Notes: a model not told the origin generated them from the letters alone. Shown: positions 10,792 to 22,703, counted from the stretch's first letter. The stretch is 64,000 nucleotides of DNA from Heterocephalus glaber (GCF_000247695.1 NW_004624742.1:10699133-10763132), one strand, 5' to 3'. Numbers and translations are program-made.

Positions 10792-11592
10792 CAAGAAAAC
10801 TTGAAAGAATAAAAAAACTGGTCTCCATATTGGCAGTTATCCATTGGAAACATTCTTTGGTTTTAAGTAACTAACTATAAACATAGATCTTTTATTTCTA
10901 CATTTTCTTTATAAGGATATCATAAGCAGTCCACATCTACCTAAAAAGAGATTATTTAGCACTTTTTAGTAATTCAAGTAACGTTTTTTTAAGTGAACAT
11001 TATTACCACCAGATTAAAGTAGATTTGGGGGATTTTCCTGAGTATAAATATAAATCAAATATTTTTTGTTAAGAATTTTTTAACTTCTGTTTTCTAACAT
11101 TTATAAGATGAAGCATAGAATTTCAATAAGTAGATTATTTTTCTCATTCTTTATAGTCTTTCTAATTCTGTGAACTTTTAATTTATTATGGCATCTAGGT
11201 GCTTTTTTCCTCCATCTCTTCCTATATTTAAGGCTTTATAGTTTAAGGACTTCAGCCTCTTTCAGGTATTGTTCTTGTAGAACTTTTCTGTTTTTTCATT
11301 ATATGCCCCTATTTAGCTAGTACCTTTCTGATATGTTTGGTTTTTAAACCTTGGTTTAGCAAAATCTTATAGTATATCACTGGTTTCTTTTTTCTTCCTT
11401 CAAAATATTTTTATTTAATTGAATTTAGCACTTTTTTACTCATTTCCAAATGATTGGTCTTAAGATCAAACTTGTTACCAAATCAGAGCACCTCCTAGAG
11501 GTAATATGTTTAGCTAAGTTACTCATCAGTATAAACCAATAAAATTATTCCAACGTAATTTGCTATTCATTCTATCTTGATTGAATTGGAGT

Positions 11593-11835
11593 GAGTTTAG
11601 ATTAGTGGTTAAGGACCCTAGTTCTGGAACCAGACTATCTAGATTCAAATCCTCTCTCAAACATTTAGTTGGTGTTCTTGGACAAATTATTTAATCATTG
11701 TGTCTGTTTCCTTGTCTGTAAGTGGGGGATAATCATAGTTCCCGTCCCATAGGGTGGTTATGAGAATTAATTGAGGTAATATACATACAACTCCTTAGAG
11801 TTGTTCCTGGCATGTACAGTTATTTGGTAAATACA
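11593..11835 (+). mobile_element. MIR SINE, near full length
   Basis: It covers the tRNA-like head ('tagtggttaaggaccc', 'agattcaaatcctctc'), the core and the 3' tail ('gggtggttatgagaattaa', 'gttcctggcatgtac'). It is the best preserved MIR in the window. Confidence 0.9.
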
Positions 11836-12354
11836 TTTGCCACTGGTGATATTGACAATAGTATTATCTGGTTTGGTGTCAAAAACAAGCAAGGAAAAAA
11901 TAGAAAATTTGGAGAACTCAGTATAATTATTATTGTTATTGGCAAAATAGGGCAAAAGAAAATACATGAGAGATAAATCATAAACTACTAGATTTCCAGT
12001 CACAAAAATTTGGAAGAAATTTTTCTATTTCTCTACTTCCTAGCTTCTGGATCAGTTGAATCAAGAGGAAATGTAATAACAGAATTAGTAATATAAAAGT
12101 TTTACTATTTGTAACTACTTGTTAACGTGAAAAAATGTAGATATAAATTACAGCAAACATGATCCTAAATTTCAGTATTTTTGAATACTGCCAATTGACA
12201 TACTTTAATAAGAAAACTACAAATTTTAACTTTAAAACTTGTGCCATTTTGTATGCTGTATGAAAGTTTTAAATGTGTAAAAGATTGCATTTTGAAAAAA
12301 TGAGTTTATTACTAAAATTTTCTTTGAAGGCCATTACTAAGTGGAGCTCTTAAA

Positions 12355-12379
12355 TACATACATACGTACATACATACAT
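12355..12379. repeat. (CATA)n microsatellite
   Basis: Short CATA/CGTA tetranucleotide run directly abutting an antisense ID element, probably the grown remnant of its tail. Confidence 0.8.
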
Positions 12380-12452
12380 TTTGCAGTGCTTGGGATCAAA
12401 CCTAGGCCCTCATGCATGCTAATAAGCAAGCATACTACTGAGCAGCTTAATT
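12380..12452 (-). mobile_element. ID SINE
   Basis: Antisense ID: 'gcagtgcttgggatcaaacc', then 'ctactgagcagctta'. The copy is diverged. Confidence 0.8.
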
Positions 12453-12971
12453 TTCTTAGGCCAAGTCTTTTAAAAGTTGAAAGAGACCCACATTTTAAAA
12501 GTCATTTTAGAATAAAACATATTATTGATTTTCAACTCTTTAGGATACTAGGTCAAGTGAAAGCCGTCATATTTTTTGAGACCACAAATGACATTATAGC
12601 AAAAAATTAAGCTATATGTTTGCAAAGTCACTTCATGAAAAAATATAGCTAACAAACTAATCACAATTACTTCTAATTTCCCTATTAACATTCTCATTTA
12701 TATTTTTAATCTACTACCATGTAACATTTCAGAGATTTAGGGAACATTTGATAAATAGGTTTAAAAGTGACTTTTTTAGAGAACACATTACAGATTGAGA
12801 AAATGCTGTTTCTTTTATATGAAATATGAAATATCTTGATATTATTCACAATACCAATAAAAGCTTGTGATACAGATCACCAGATCATACCATTACTGAC
12901 TCTATAATGATCTAGCTCAGAGTTCAGATACTGTATAAAGGGCTTTTGTCTTCTCTTTAAAATCTACTTCT

Positions 12972-13125
12972 CAGCTGGTCAGGTGGTACAGGCCTGGAAT
13001 CCCAACTACCTGGTATGCTGAGGCAGGAGGATCACAACTTTGAGGCCAGTCTGTCTCAGAATATTAAGGGCTCACAACACAAGTCAGCGTTGCTTGGGTT
13101 CAATCCCTAGGTCTGATGGAAAAAG
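12972..13125 (+). mobile_element. B1+ID composite SINE
   Basis: The B1 half ('caggtggtacaggcctggaa', 'gctgaggcaggaggatcac') is followed by a short ID remnant ('gcttgggttcaatccctagg'). Confidence 0.85.
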
Positions 13126-13447
13126 TCTTTTCAGAGACTATAAAAATGATAAATGTATTTATCTTCAATATTACTACATTACACTAGATTTGACTAAATG
13201 AACCTAAGCAGTATGTAAATTTAAGAACATGGTCCCCTCTACTTTCCACTCCTCTATGTAGTTGGGCTAATTTTAGCTCACCAGCTTTATGTAGTAGCAC
13301 TAGCGTTTTCAATGTGTATTTTACTCTGCCCTGAACTTCCACACACTCCAAGTAGGCCACAAAAGTAATACTAACATGTGTATACAGTAGTTCATTAGAA
13401 CTTCATCCCTTTCTGTCTTTTTATAAGTGTTTGAAACAGTTAAATTT

Positions 13448-13545
13448 TTTTTGTTGTTTTGTTTTGTTTTGTTTGGTACCGGGGATCCAACTCAGAACCT
13501 TGCGCTTTTGAGGCAGGCACCGGACCCACTGAGCTAAATCCCCGG
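13448..13545 (-). mobile_element. tRNA-derived ID-type SINE
   Basis: Antisense copy: T-rich tail, GGTACCGGGGATCCAACTCA, ending TGAGCTAAATCCCCGG. GAAACAGTTAAATTTTT is present on both flanks. Confidence 0.96.
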
Positions 13546-13644
13546 AAACAGTTAAATTTTTATCTCAGCTTTGTGACTTTGAACTAGCAAATTATTCCAC
13601 AGTGTTCAGTTTGGATGTCATAATTACATTGGGTTACCTTTGAA

Positions 13645-13862
13645 TGTTTATTTTACACTAGTTATATGCTGAGTGTTTTACTCATGTTATCTGTTTAGTC
13701 CTGATAACAATCCAATAATGTGAATACTTCTATCCCTATTTAATTGAAAAAGAAAACCAGAGCATAATCTGTCCAAAATTACATGAAGTTAGGTGTCAGA
13801 ACCTGGTTTCAGTTTAGTCTCTTTGATTCTAGAGCCCCGAGTTTTTAAACCTCTAAGCTATT
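13645..13862 (-). mobile_element. MIR SINE
   Basis: Antisense MIR order: 'ttaaccct'-like A/T core, 'tctatccctatttaattg', 'aagttaggtgtcagaacctg' and 'ttctagagccccgag'. Confidence 0.75.
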
Positions 13863-14609
13863 TTTTTTGTCATCTTGAAAATGTTGATAGTAAGCCATAT
13901 TTCACTTCTATAAGAAATTGAATGACTTATATAGAAAACACAGCTAGCTTTGTGCAGGTCTCTTTTGCATTTATAGTTAACAGATTAATAATAATTCCGT
14001 TACTAGTTTTTATTTAAAATTATCACATCTTTATTTCTCAGCTTACCATAGGCTAGAATGGCTCCCATTACTTTATGTTTCTCAATATATTATCTAATTT
14101 GGCTTTAAAGCCCAAAAAAGTCTTTGAATAAGTGACATAATTTTTCTTAATTTTGATAAAGAAGCATCAAAATATTTATTTTCACTTTGCATCAGATTTT
14201 GTAAGCAATTTCAGACTAATTCAGAAGTCAGCTTAACAGCTTTGTTCAAGACAGTGACAAATTTTAAGCTTTAACCTGTCAGAAACAGAATGCTACTGCT
14301 GTGTAAAACACAGGAGGATGAAATGGATGTTAGACTAACTCTGCATGAAATTGTAGTCACTAAAGAAATTTCACAGTTGCTTAAAATAACTTTGCTTTTG
14401 TAATGTCTGTAGCATCAATACAAGAAGTTATTTCTTGAAAGGAAACAAATATATAAATATCTAACAGATTATTCTAGTTGTGTAAAAACATTCACAAAGA
14501 AGGGTTTTTTGGATATGAATGAGTTTGGCAACAGTTCAAATTCAGTGTATCACTGAGACTTGCATAGCAACATTGCTAAATAATAACACAAATATTTACT
14601 TCATAATAA

Positions 14610-14800
14610 TGGCCACTAGCATTCATTAAGTTGTCATGTGTGAAGATACTCTTCCAAGCACTTTAAGTGAATTGATTTCTATAATACCCTTATAATAGAT
14701 AAATATCATTAGTATCCCCATTTTATGGTTGAAGGCAAGGCAGACAGGTCTTGCCTAAGGTCATACAGCTACTAAGTGGCTGTAAATAGCAGGTACCTGT
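14610..14800 (-). mobile_element. MIR SINE
   Basis: Antisense MIR: 'tagtatccccattttatgg' followed by 'cctaaggtcatacagctac' and 'taagtggctgtaaatagcag'. Confidence 0.82.
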
Positions 14801-15264
14801 ATGACATAGTTTTAAAGTTTATTTTATCGAGTTTTTGTTTGAACTGAAAATATTTTTACATCTGCCTTTAATATGAATTAAGTCTTTACAAATTAGTATC
14901 CGCTTCTATCTAAGCATATGAAAACATTCTGTCACACTTGTAGATTGTAATATTTAAAAAGAAAATAAACCCTTAAAGTATTTCAGGCTACCTTAAAGCT
15001 GCATTTCCTAGACATATTCAGAGTCCAAGTAATCTTTCCATTAATATGCTAAATACTGTTTTTTCTTTAGAATGCCAAAATAAGCCAAAAGTCCACTGTC
15101 TTCTAGTATAAGAAATACTCATGGGCATTAGACTATCAGAATATTGAATACTCTGTGATTCTTGGGCTTAAACCTAATATCTAATGTTAAGAAGTTAACC
15201 ACTAAGAGAATTAAAAATTAGGAGGAAGTAAGAGTCAATCAATCTCCTAAAATTGATACATCTT

Positions 15265-15384
15265 AGCCTGGCAAGGTGGTGTGCACCTGTAGTCCCAGCC
15301 AGGAAGCTGAAGCAGAAGAATCATGGGAGCCCAGGGCATCAAGACCACCTTGGCAACGTAGCAAAACCCATCTCAAAAAAAAAA
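15265..15384 (+). mobile_element. B1 SINE
   Basis: It reads 'agcctggcaaggtggtgtgc', 'cctgtagtcccagcc', then 'ggcaacgtagcaaaaccc' with an A10 tail. It is directly followed by another B1. Confidence 0.9.
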
Positions 15385-15570
15385 GGTGAGCAATCTGTGA
15401 TGGTGCATGCCTGTAATCCCAGCTACTATTGAGACTGAGGCAGGAGGATCACAAGTTCAAGACCAACCTGAGCAACTTAGCCAGGCTGTCTCAAAATAGA
15501 AATAAAATAAAAAAGACTGGAGATACAGCTTAGTACCCCCTGGATTCAATTCCTATCATGACAAAAAAGT
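15385..15570 (+). mobile_element. B1+ID composite SINE
   Basis: The B1 part ('gatggtgcatgcctgtaatc', 'caggaggatcacaagttc') is joined by an A-rich linker to an ID remnant ('ggagatacagcttagtac', 'ggattcaattcctatc'). Confidence 0.9.
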
Positions 15571-15671
15571 GGGGATTGGTATATCTTAGTCTAAAGATAT
15601 AACATATTAGTCATTATGGAAATAACCAATAGAAAAACTTAAAAACAAACAATTTAAAAGTTATTTTATAG

Positions 15672-15754
15672 GGCCGGGGATTTAGCTCAGTGGCACTGCA
15701 CCTGCCTCACAAGCACAGGGTCCTGAGTCTGATCCCTGGTACCCCAAAAAAAAA
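15672..15754 (+). mobile_element. tRNA-derived ID-type SINE
   Basis: GGCCGGGGATTTAGCTCAGT head, GGTACCCC plus A-run tail. The flanks AAAAGTTATTTTA and AAAACGTTATTA are a near-perfect duplication. Confidence 0.95.
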
Positions 15755-16026
15755 CGTTATTAGAGTCAGAGACAGAGAAATCTTTTTCTTATTTCCAGAA
15801 CTTTTTTTCTTATTTTCAGACACATTGATTTCTTTAAAGAATTCATTGAGATATGTACTGTAAACAAAATGTAAATATGTGCCAGCTATTTTGTGTGTTA
15901 TATTCAGTTATTTGTAGCCTTTCTTAAAGATGATCATAATTACCCATTTTTATGGGAAATAGTGATTGTTGAATAATGGAGTGATAACATCAGCACTAAC
16001 AGAATTGCTTTTGAGTTTGGCAATCG

Positions 16027-16143
16027 GGTTTTTTTGTTTGTTTCTTGGGGTTTTTCAGGGGTTTTTTCTCGGTACCGGGGGTCCACCTCAGGACCTTGAG
16101 CTTGCAAGGCAGGCATGGCACCACTGAGCTAAATCTCCAGCCC
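16027..16143 (-). mobile_element. tRNA-derived ID-type SINE
   Basis: Antisense copy with GGTACCGGGGGTCCACCTCA and ending GAGCTAAATCTCCAGCCC. ACAGAATTGCTTTTGA occurs on both sides. The left copy (16000-16015) is separated from the T-tail by a short spacer. Confidence 0.93.
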
Positions 16144-16589
16144 CTACAGAATTGCTTTTGAAAAGACACCTTTTGCTACCGTATCTCCTTCATCTTCAGT
16201 TTTTAAAACCACTGAGTGAATGTTGAGATATTTTCACTAGATTTCAGTCTTTCAAATTATTATTGTAGGTGGTATTTTTCAAACGTTTGGGAGCAAAAAA
16301 GACATTTTTTTCTTTATCACATACTATATAGAAAAGTTTGCCATTTTAAAAAATATTTTTACTTATTACTAAGGGATTATTTTGTTAAACTGAAAAGCTT
16401 CTTACTAAGATATTAAAGCCTGGAGTCATTTTTGCCAATTATTTGAACCTCAGGAAATATAGTCATCATGTTCTCTTTTTCTCATTATTTCTTCTCATTG
16501 AATGATATTCCCTAAGTATCAGAAGACTTGAATGCACTGTTCCAAGTGATGACCTTGAATCATTTGTACTTGTGGGTGAAGCTTGTATG

Positions 16590-16682
16590 AACTGGAGTCC
16601 TCCTGCCCCAGCTCAGCCTCCCAAATGCTGGGAAATTACAAGTGTTTGCTACCATGCCCAGCTGGCCTTTTTTTTTTTTTTT
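16590..16682 (-). mobile_element. B1 SINE 5' part
   Basis: Antisense B1: 'cctcccaaatgctggg' and 'taccatgcccagctggcc', next to a T-run. Only part of the element is present. Confidence 0.8.
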
Positions 16683-17786
16683 TAAGATTTTTTTTCTCAA
16701 CTTGTCTGATCAAGAGTATCCAAATTTTGTACAAAAACAATTTATATAGAATAAACCAACTTAATCTTAAATTTTATTGCACAAAGAACATTAAAAGTCA
16801 TCATAATTTTTACCTGAAATCCATCACTGGTTTCAGAGAGTTCATGAAAAGCCTACAATAAAAAGCAAAATTCTATAAGATTATCAAAAAGATCTGTGAT
16901 ATCCAAAACTGAAGAACTCTTGATCTAGCCCAGAATTACCACAATGTTAAGAGTATCTTTTGTTAACTCATCCTAAAGTGCTTTTTAAATTTCTACTTTG
17001 TACTTTGCTTTATCTTCCGAGGTATTTTAAGCAAATATGCCTGCTGTCTGATTTTTTTTTTTTCTTAAATGCTAACTTTAGAGCTTTAAAAGCAAATCAT
17101 TGTTTAGCTCTTGGACTTCCATAAAAAGCAAATGTAAAAACTAAGAAGAAGTGAATGTGTTATGATTTTGAAATTACTGTCCTCTTAAGTCAGAATATTA
17201 CCAAGTACTATATTCCTGTCTTTATAAAGAATTAGGCAGGCTTATGGCTTGGGGGGGGGGGGTTGTGTTTACCACTGACTCCATTTCAACTGAATTCATT
17301 GCAATAAAATATTTACATTTGAGGTTTTTTTAATAAACTTTTACTATAAAGAGAATGTGCTGGTTTTATAACTAGAGAAGTAATGTTTACCACTGAATTC
17401 ATTTCAACTGAATTTCATTAAGGGAAAATATTTATATTTGAGTCCTTTATAATGAGATTTTACTGGCTTTCCTATATCATCTTTACATAGCACTTACTAT
17501 AATAATTACTTTTAAAAGGTGTTGGACTTTTGTTTAATTTTAAACCATTGATCACATATTAAAAGCAACATAATTCTTATTAAGGATCCAACTTGGATAG
17601 ATGGATATAGCGATATATACAGATAGTGCAGTATTTATACTTGGGTTCAATTTAAGATTTTGTAAAGACCTTCTTAGGACATCTGACTAAAGTTCATTGT
17701 CCAGGCTCCTTATCTCCTTTAGTCTTTTAGAGTAGGTTTAAGAACACTCCCAAGTAGGGTTTAAGTTCCTCTACTATTCAGTATAC

Positions 17787-17978
17787 CAATGGTAGTGAAC
17801 CTATGGCATGGGTGTTTTATTTCCTTTTCTTTTAAGATAAAAGATGTAAACCTATGAGTTGTTTTTTTCTAAACTAAAACCTCATTCAGGTTTAATTGGA
17901 ATGTTGGCACTTTGCGATAAATAAGTGGGTTTGGGGTTGCAGTTTGGGCACTCATCTCTACAAAGTTCACCATCACTG
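17787..17978 (-). mobile_element. 192-bp SPIN-like hAT element, perfect 8-bp TSD
   Basis: The ends CAATGGTAGTGAACC and TTCACCATCACTG are terminal inverted repeats. CAGTATAC is repeated exactly at 17779-17786 and 17979-17986, the 8-bp duplication typical of hAT transposases. The inner part near the right end ('ttggcactttgcgataaata', then 'ggttgcagtttgggcactc') matches what I recall of non-autonomous SPIN elements. There is no coding capacity. The superfamily call rests on the ends and duplication. The SPIN name rests on memory of the family. Confidence 0.82.
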
Positions 17979-18499
17979 CAGTATACAGTAGGGACATCTC
18001 TCCTTATGAGATGAGGTGTGCATTCCAAAACTCACAGTAGAAAATTATAACAATGTGCTGACATATCTGAATTGCCAGAATTACTACTCTTACATAAAAT
18101 AAAGGATACTGGAGTACAAGCCCTGTGATATCACAATAATCAGATATTGTAGACAGGTATTAAGTGACTAACAGGCAGGTAGCATATATTGGATACTGTG
18201 AACAAAAGAATGATTCCATGTTCCAGGCAAGATGGAATGAGATTTCATCACACTATTTAGAACAATACATGATTTAAAACTTCTGAATTGTTTATTTCTG
18301 GAACTTTCTATGTAATGTTTTCAGACTACAGTTGTCCATGTCTAATTAAAACTACAAATAAAGGGGTATATACTTCCACTGAACCTCCATGTCTTCCTCT
18401 GTTTGACAGGCACTCTATGGTCTAACTACACTCTGGCTTTTTTTAGATCTGTATATCTTCTTAACTGTAATGTTAACGCTATGGATTTTTAAAATTTGT

Positions 18500-18574
18500 T
18501 TTTGCAGTATTGGAGCTCAAACCCAGGACTTCTCATATGCTAGGTGACTACTCTGTATCTCTGACCTCACCCCA
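18500..18574 (-). mobile_element. ID SINE next to exon 3
   Basis: Antisense ID: 'gcagtattggagctcaaacc', 'gacttctcatatgctagg'. It ends about 60 nt before the exon 3 acceptor, just upstream of the likely branch point. Confidence 0.8.
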
Positions 18575-18636
18575 AAAATATCCCACATTTTAAAATTGAG
18601 ACCCAGCTTTTCTGATTCTTCTTTTTGCTTTTGTAG

Positions 18637-18700
18637 CTGTATGCAGGAGCTATTCTTGAAGTCTGTGGATGAAAATTGGGGAGGTTCCCTCAAGTCCAAG
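18637..18700 (+). CDS. SELENOF: SELENOF exon 3 with selenocysteine codon
   Basis: This exon is 64 nt, starting in phase 0 and ending in phase 1. It encodes LYAGAILEVCG, then TGA (selenocysteine), then KLGRFPQVQ and the first base of the next codon. The Cys-Gly-Sec triplet is the redox-active motif of this thioredoxin-like fold, thought to act in disulfide quality control of ER glycoproteins together with UGGT. Acceptor CTTTTGTAG and donor CAAG|GTATGT are canonical. Read without recoding, the exon would truncate the protein after the glycine, so the exon only makes sense together with the SECIS hairpin in the 3' UTR. The residues fit the known family without visible change. Confidence 0.98.
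18670..18672 (+). other. SELENOF: UGA selenocysteine codon
   Basis: In-frame TGA preceded by TGT GGA (Cys-Gly) and followed by AAA TTG. With 28 residues expected from exon 1, it falls at residue 96, the known Sec position of SELENOF. Coding sequence continues in frame through three exons to a TAA at 29753. Confidence 0.98.
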
Positions 18701-18889
18701 GTATGTAGTAAACTTTAATTATTTAAAATCAGCATTTCACAAGAATAGTTTCATTAAGTATTCCCAAGAATATAAAGTTTTAGGATTGTACTTTCTCAGA
18801 AATGTGTGAATTTTTTTTTCTCATTTGCTTTTATGGAGGTAGAGTTTTATAGTAATCAGTGACTATAAGCAAGGACAATATATAAAATT

Positions 18890-18986
18890 TTTTTTCTTTT
18901 TTTTTTTTTTTTTGGTACCGGGGATCGAATTTGGGATCTTGCACTTGCAACTCAGGCAGCCGCACCATTGAGCTAAATCCCCAGCT
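18890..18986 (-). mobile_element. tRNA-derived ID-type SINE
   Basis: Antisense copy with a long T-tail, GGTACCGGGGATCGAATTTG and ending GAGCTAAATCCCCAGC. ACAATATATAAA lies on both sides. Confidence 0.95.
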
Positions 18987-19069
18987 CAACAATATATAAA
19001 TTCTATGACAGTCTTTCCTTTATCAGATATAAATATAATTCCTTTAACACATCAATTCTACTGTACAGC

Positions 19070-19225
19070 TTTTTTTTTTTTTTTTTTTTGAGACAGGGTC
19101 TCACTTGGTAGTTCAGGCTGGCCCTGAGCTCACTTGGTAGCCCAGGCTGGCCTCAAATTTATGGCGATCCTCCTGCCTCAGCCTCCGAGTGGTAGGATTA
19201 CAGACATGTGTCACCACGCCCAGCC
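19070..19225 (-). mobile_element. B1 SINE, quasi-dimeric
   Basis: Antisense B1 with T-run, 'gagacagggtctcacttgg', a duplicated 'cacttggtag(t/c)(t/c)caggctggcc' block, and 'tcaccacgcccagcc'. CTGTACAGC is the target duplication. Confidence 0.95.
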
Positions 19226-19940
19226 TGTACAGCATTTTAAATGTGGACTGATTTACATAAAACTCCTAAGGAACAATTGCATTAAGTGAACATAGACCAG
19301 CACTGAATGACAGATGACCAAGAAGAGAATTAATTACAGTACCCTAGAATTTGGTGTACACAAGACAGACTCATACTGTGTGTACCTTCACAGGGAATTT
19401 TAATGGTAAATATGTCAAAAGGATAATTGTGAAAATTAATTTTTTATAGCATCAAACAGTGATGGAACTTTGCATTTCTAAAAGAGTTTAGATTAAGGCT
19501 TTCTAGTCTATCTGTGTGTGTCACTTGAAAATCAGTGTTACGAAACTGAACTGAACTGCTCTGAAAGTTTTTAACCAAAAATACATTAAGTGTTCTATTT
19601 ATCTTGATTTGATTTCTGCTTATTTCCCCATGATTTCTTGCCCCTTTAGTATTTTTTTAAATTTCCAAAATTAGAGCATGCCTTTTTATTGTTGATCTAG
19701 AATTGTTTATGATATAATACTGCTCATTTTTTCACAGAAGTGTGGTATACTTGAACTTGGGGACATTTTTCCTAAGGCCCAACATTAACTCTAGTTGGCA
19801 TTTGAACAGAATTTTTTACTCTCCCCATTAAAAGATCCCGCATAATATTGTAAAGCAGTTCACATACCAGTCTTTTACCCCTACCAAACTAAAGCCCAGA
19901 ATTTTAAAACTTTTTATCATTAATATTTCCCAAATCTCAG

Positions 19941-20024
19941 GCCAGGGATTTAGCTCAGTGGTTTTGCCACCTGCTGCACAAGCGCAAGGACCTGAGTTCG
20001 ATCCCTGGTACCAAAAAAAAAAAA
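19941..20024 (+). mobile_element. tRNA-derived ID-type SINE
   Basis: GCCAGGGATTTAGCTCAGT head, GGTACC plus A-run. AATATTTCCCAAATCT is on both flanks. Confidence 0.96.
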
Positions 20025-20456
20025 ATATTTCCCAAATCTACCAAACACTATTCCTAAGAGAAATTACATTTGTTTATTGAATGAATGGATTTATTTGTTG
20101 AACTTATGTAATTCAGTGGGTTACTGCCCCTTTGACAATGGGAATCTGCTAAAAAGCCTGTGTTTACATTGGTTATGTACTCTTGATCTATTTTTAGGCT
20201 TCTCACATTCCTTATCTATTCTGTACTGAGAAGTCAAACATTTTCTTTGGTCTTGCCTTTGTTATTGTACCTCCAGTCTTCCCAGCTTCCCTTAATTGAG
20301 TCACTTTTGTCTGGATATTTTTAAGTGCCTTATCTTTTGAGGGTGATCCAAATGACTCATAATTTTGCACTCATAAAGGTTTGTATGCAGTAGTAAATTT
20401 TTTAATAATACCTGTTAGCTTTCATTTAGCTCAGTTGAGAATTTAAATGTAGGTTT

Positions 20457-20544
20457 GTTTGTTTTTTTCTGGTACCGGCGATTGAACTCAGGACCTTGCA
20501 CTTGCCAGGCAGGCGCAGCACTGCTGAGCTACATCCTCAGCCCC
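20457..20544 (-). mobile_element. tRNA-derived ID-type SINE
   Basis: Antisense copy: T-run, GGTACCGGCGATTGAACTCA, ending TGAGCTACATCCTCAGCCC. Confidence 0.94.
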
Positions 20545-20925
20545 TAAATGGAGCTTCTTGTTCTCATCTCATATTGCTGCTTCTGGGTGTGGTGTAACAT
20601 TTTTATTTAGAGTTTATTCTGAGTCATATGTACTTATCTCTAATCAACAGGAAAATAGCTAATTGTCCATCCATATAATTTTATATATAGTAGTTCATAA
20701 GTCTTAAACCTACCATAAGCTCTTAAAATCAAATCGTAAACTCAATATAAAACAATGTATCTACGTGTTATGTGATCAAAGGTATATCATCAGATCTAGC
20801 CAAGTATGTTTTGTCTCTTCTCATTTATTTTTCACTTGGGTGTTTTTTAAAATAGCATAACTTTTCTTTAACCTCAAGGCATATACTTCCTTATTATGTC
20901 CCCATCCCCACTTGCACACTCTTTT

Positions 20926-21014
20926 GGGGGGGGTGGGGAGGTGTACCAGGGATTGAGCTCAGGACCTTGTGCTTGCGAGGCAGGTGCAGCGCCACTGAGC
21001 TAAATCCCCAGTCC
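20926..21014 (-). mobile_element. tRNA-derived ID-type SINE
   Basis: Antisense copy whose usual T-tail is a G-rich run (TTTTGGGGGGG). It then reads GTACCAGGGATTGAGCTCAG and ends GAGCTAAATCCCCAGTCC. Confidence 0.92.
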
Positions 21015-21442
21015 TACACACTACATAACGAGGAGCGGAAAATAGGTGGAAATTTCCAAGCAATGTGCACAGCCAAACTTAGCACTTAGGGGCCAGTATA
21101 AATGACATGCTCAGAATCGCAAGAAAATGCTGAAACATTTAATTTACTTTTAATCACTTTTGTATATTTGATCATTTTGACCTGTTCTTTACAAAATTAC
21201 CTTTATAATTGAAAAGTAATTAAATTAGCAGAACATTGTCCAGAAATAGAGTTAATAGGTTTAATTCTTTTAGAAAGTAGAAATCTCAAAAGAGATCATT
21301 GATCTGTTTTTAAAACAACAGAAAGTAAACTAGAAGACAAGTTACTTTTCTACTTTTGCAAGTTTGGAGACTTTGTTTAATCACAGTATACTACCAGTGG
21401 GCTCAATTTTCTGTTTTGAATTTGGACTCTTCTTGCTATTTG

Positions 21443-21528
21443 TTTTTTTTTTTTTGGTACCGGGAATCAAACTCGGGACCTTGTGCTTGCGAGGCAGGCA
21501 CTAGAACCACTGAGCTAAATCCCCGGCC
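21443..21528 (-). mobile_element. tRNA-derived ID-type SINE
   Basis: Antisense copy: T-run, GGTACCGGGAATCAAACTCG, ending GAGCTAAATCCCCGGCC. CTCTTCTTGCT followed by [AG]TTTG is the flanking duplication. Confidence 0.96.
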
Positions 21529-22703
21529 CTCTTCTTGCTGTTTGTAGGGATTATTATTACTGCATTACTTTTACCCTTTTTTAGAAGTCTCTAAGAGAAT
21601 AAAGAATTTTACTCATTTTTGATAGAATAAAATTTATTCTACCTTGCACTTACTCTTTATCAGTCCACTGAATCCTTTTATACAGTCTGCCAAAAAATGT
21701 ATACATCTGGAAAAGAAAAACTTGTATAAATATTTTAATACAAAATTTATTGAGACATCTTGAGGTTAGTACAAGTTGGTCTCTACATAATTACAAGAAG
21801 TGCTCAAAGTGGTGGCCAATAGCTTACATTTATTAGTACAGCAAACAGCTGGAGTGCATATACATTTTATTGGTGGATTCTGTTATAGCTAAGATATATT
21901 ATGAAATTGTTAAGCAACTGCTATTTACAGTTATGCTACAAAAGACTAAACTTACAAGGAAGACGATGCAATAATAAGATGAATTATTGATAGTGCATCA
22001 TTCTTCAATTTTGTTACTGTTTGGCCTGTGCAGTATGATGTGTAGTAGATGGAGGTAGTAATAGTGGTAATAGTGTGACCCCATCTCTGTATAGTATTGT
22101 TATTTTGTTTTTTCTTTAACTCTCATTGCACATATTTGAGAATTCAAATTTTGTTTTCTGCTCCTACTGGTACAGAAGAAAACTGACAAAAAATATCTCA
22201 AATAGATCAGAAGATGAATTCAAAGAGAAAATAATATTTAGAGCTACATTGTCCAATTAGGTAACCACTAGCCAAACATAACTGTTGAAATTAATTAAAA
22301 TTAAAGGAAATGCTCAAAAAATACCATATTAAACATCAGATAAAATATTTCCATTAATGCAGGAAGTGGGTGCTCTAGACTAACAATGATAGTAAAATCT
22401 ATTAAATAGAATCTCATACTGAAACCTCATTTGATAATACCTCGAATGAATTTTCTCAAAATCAGCAACAGTGAGTGAACAATATATATCACTGAGGACA
22501 AAAAGGAAATAAGATATTGTTATATTGTTAGTCATCCAACAAGAAATTGGACCCTCCTATTTTCCTAAAAGATCATGTGAATCATGGTATTTTTCTTTTA
22601 ACTTTTATGATGTTTGCATATTAAAATTTACTTGATAAAGTTTGTAAATGAGCAAATGCTAATGCATCTTTATACAAACATGAGTGAAAAAAAATGAAGA
22701 TAT

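Larger units (their letters stand above)
7680..18636 (+). other. SELENOF: SELENOF intron 2
   Basis: This is an 11-kb phase-0 intron, donor GTACTG and acceptor CTTTTGTAG. A likely branch point is the A at 18615 in TTTCTGAT, 21 nt before the last intron base. It is dominated by SINEs (8339, 9114, 10703, 13448, 15672, 16027 and several B1 copies), MIRs (11593, 13645, 14610) and a SPIN-like hAT element (17787). The remaining AT-rich sequence shows no exon-like segment. Confidence 0.9.

Noticed and set aside
18637..18672. SELENOF as a pseudogene with a premature stop
   Set aside because: The TGA sits exactly at the known Sec site. All splice sites are canonical, the downstream frame is intact and a SECIS is present.
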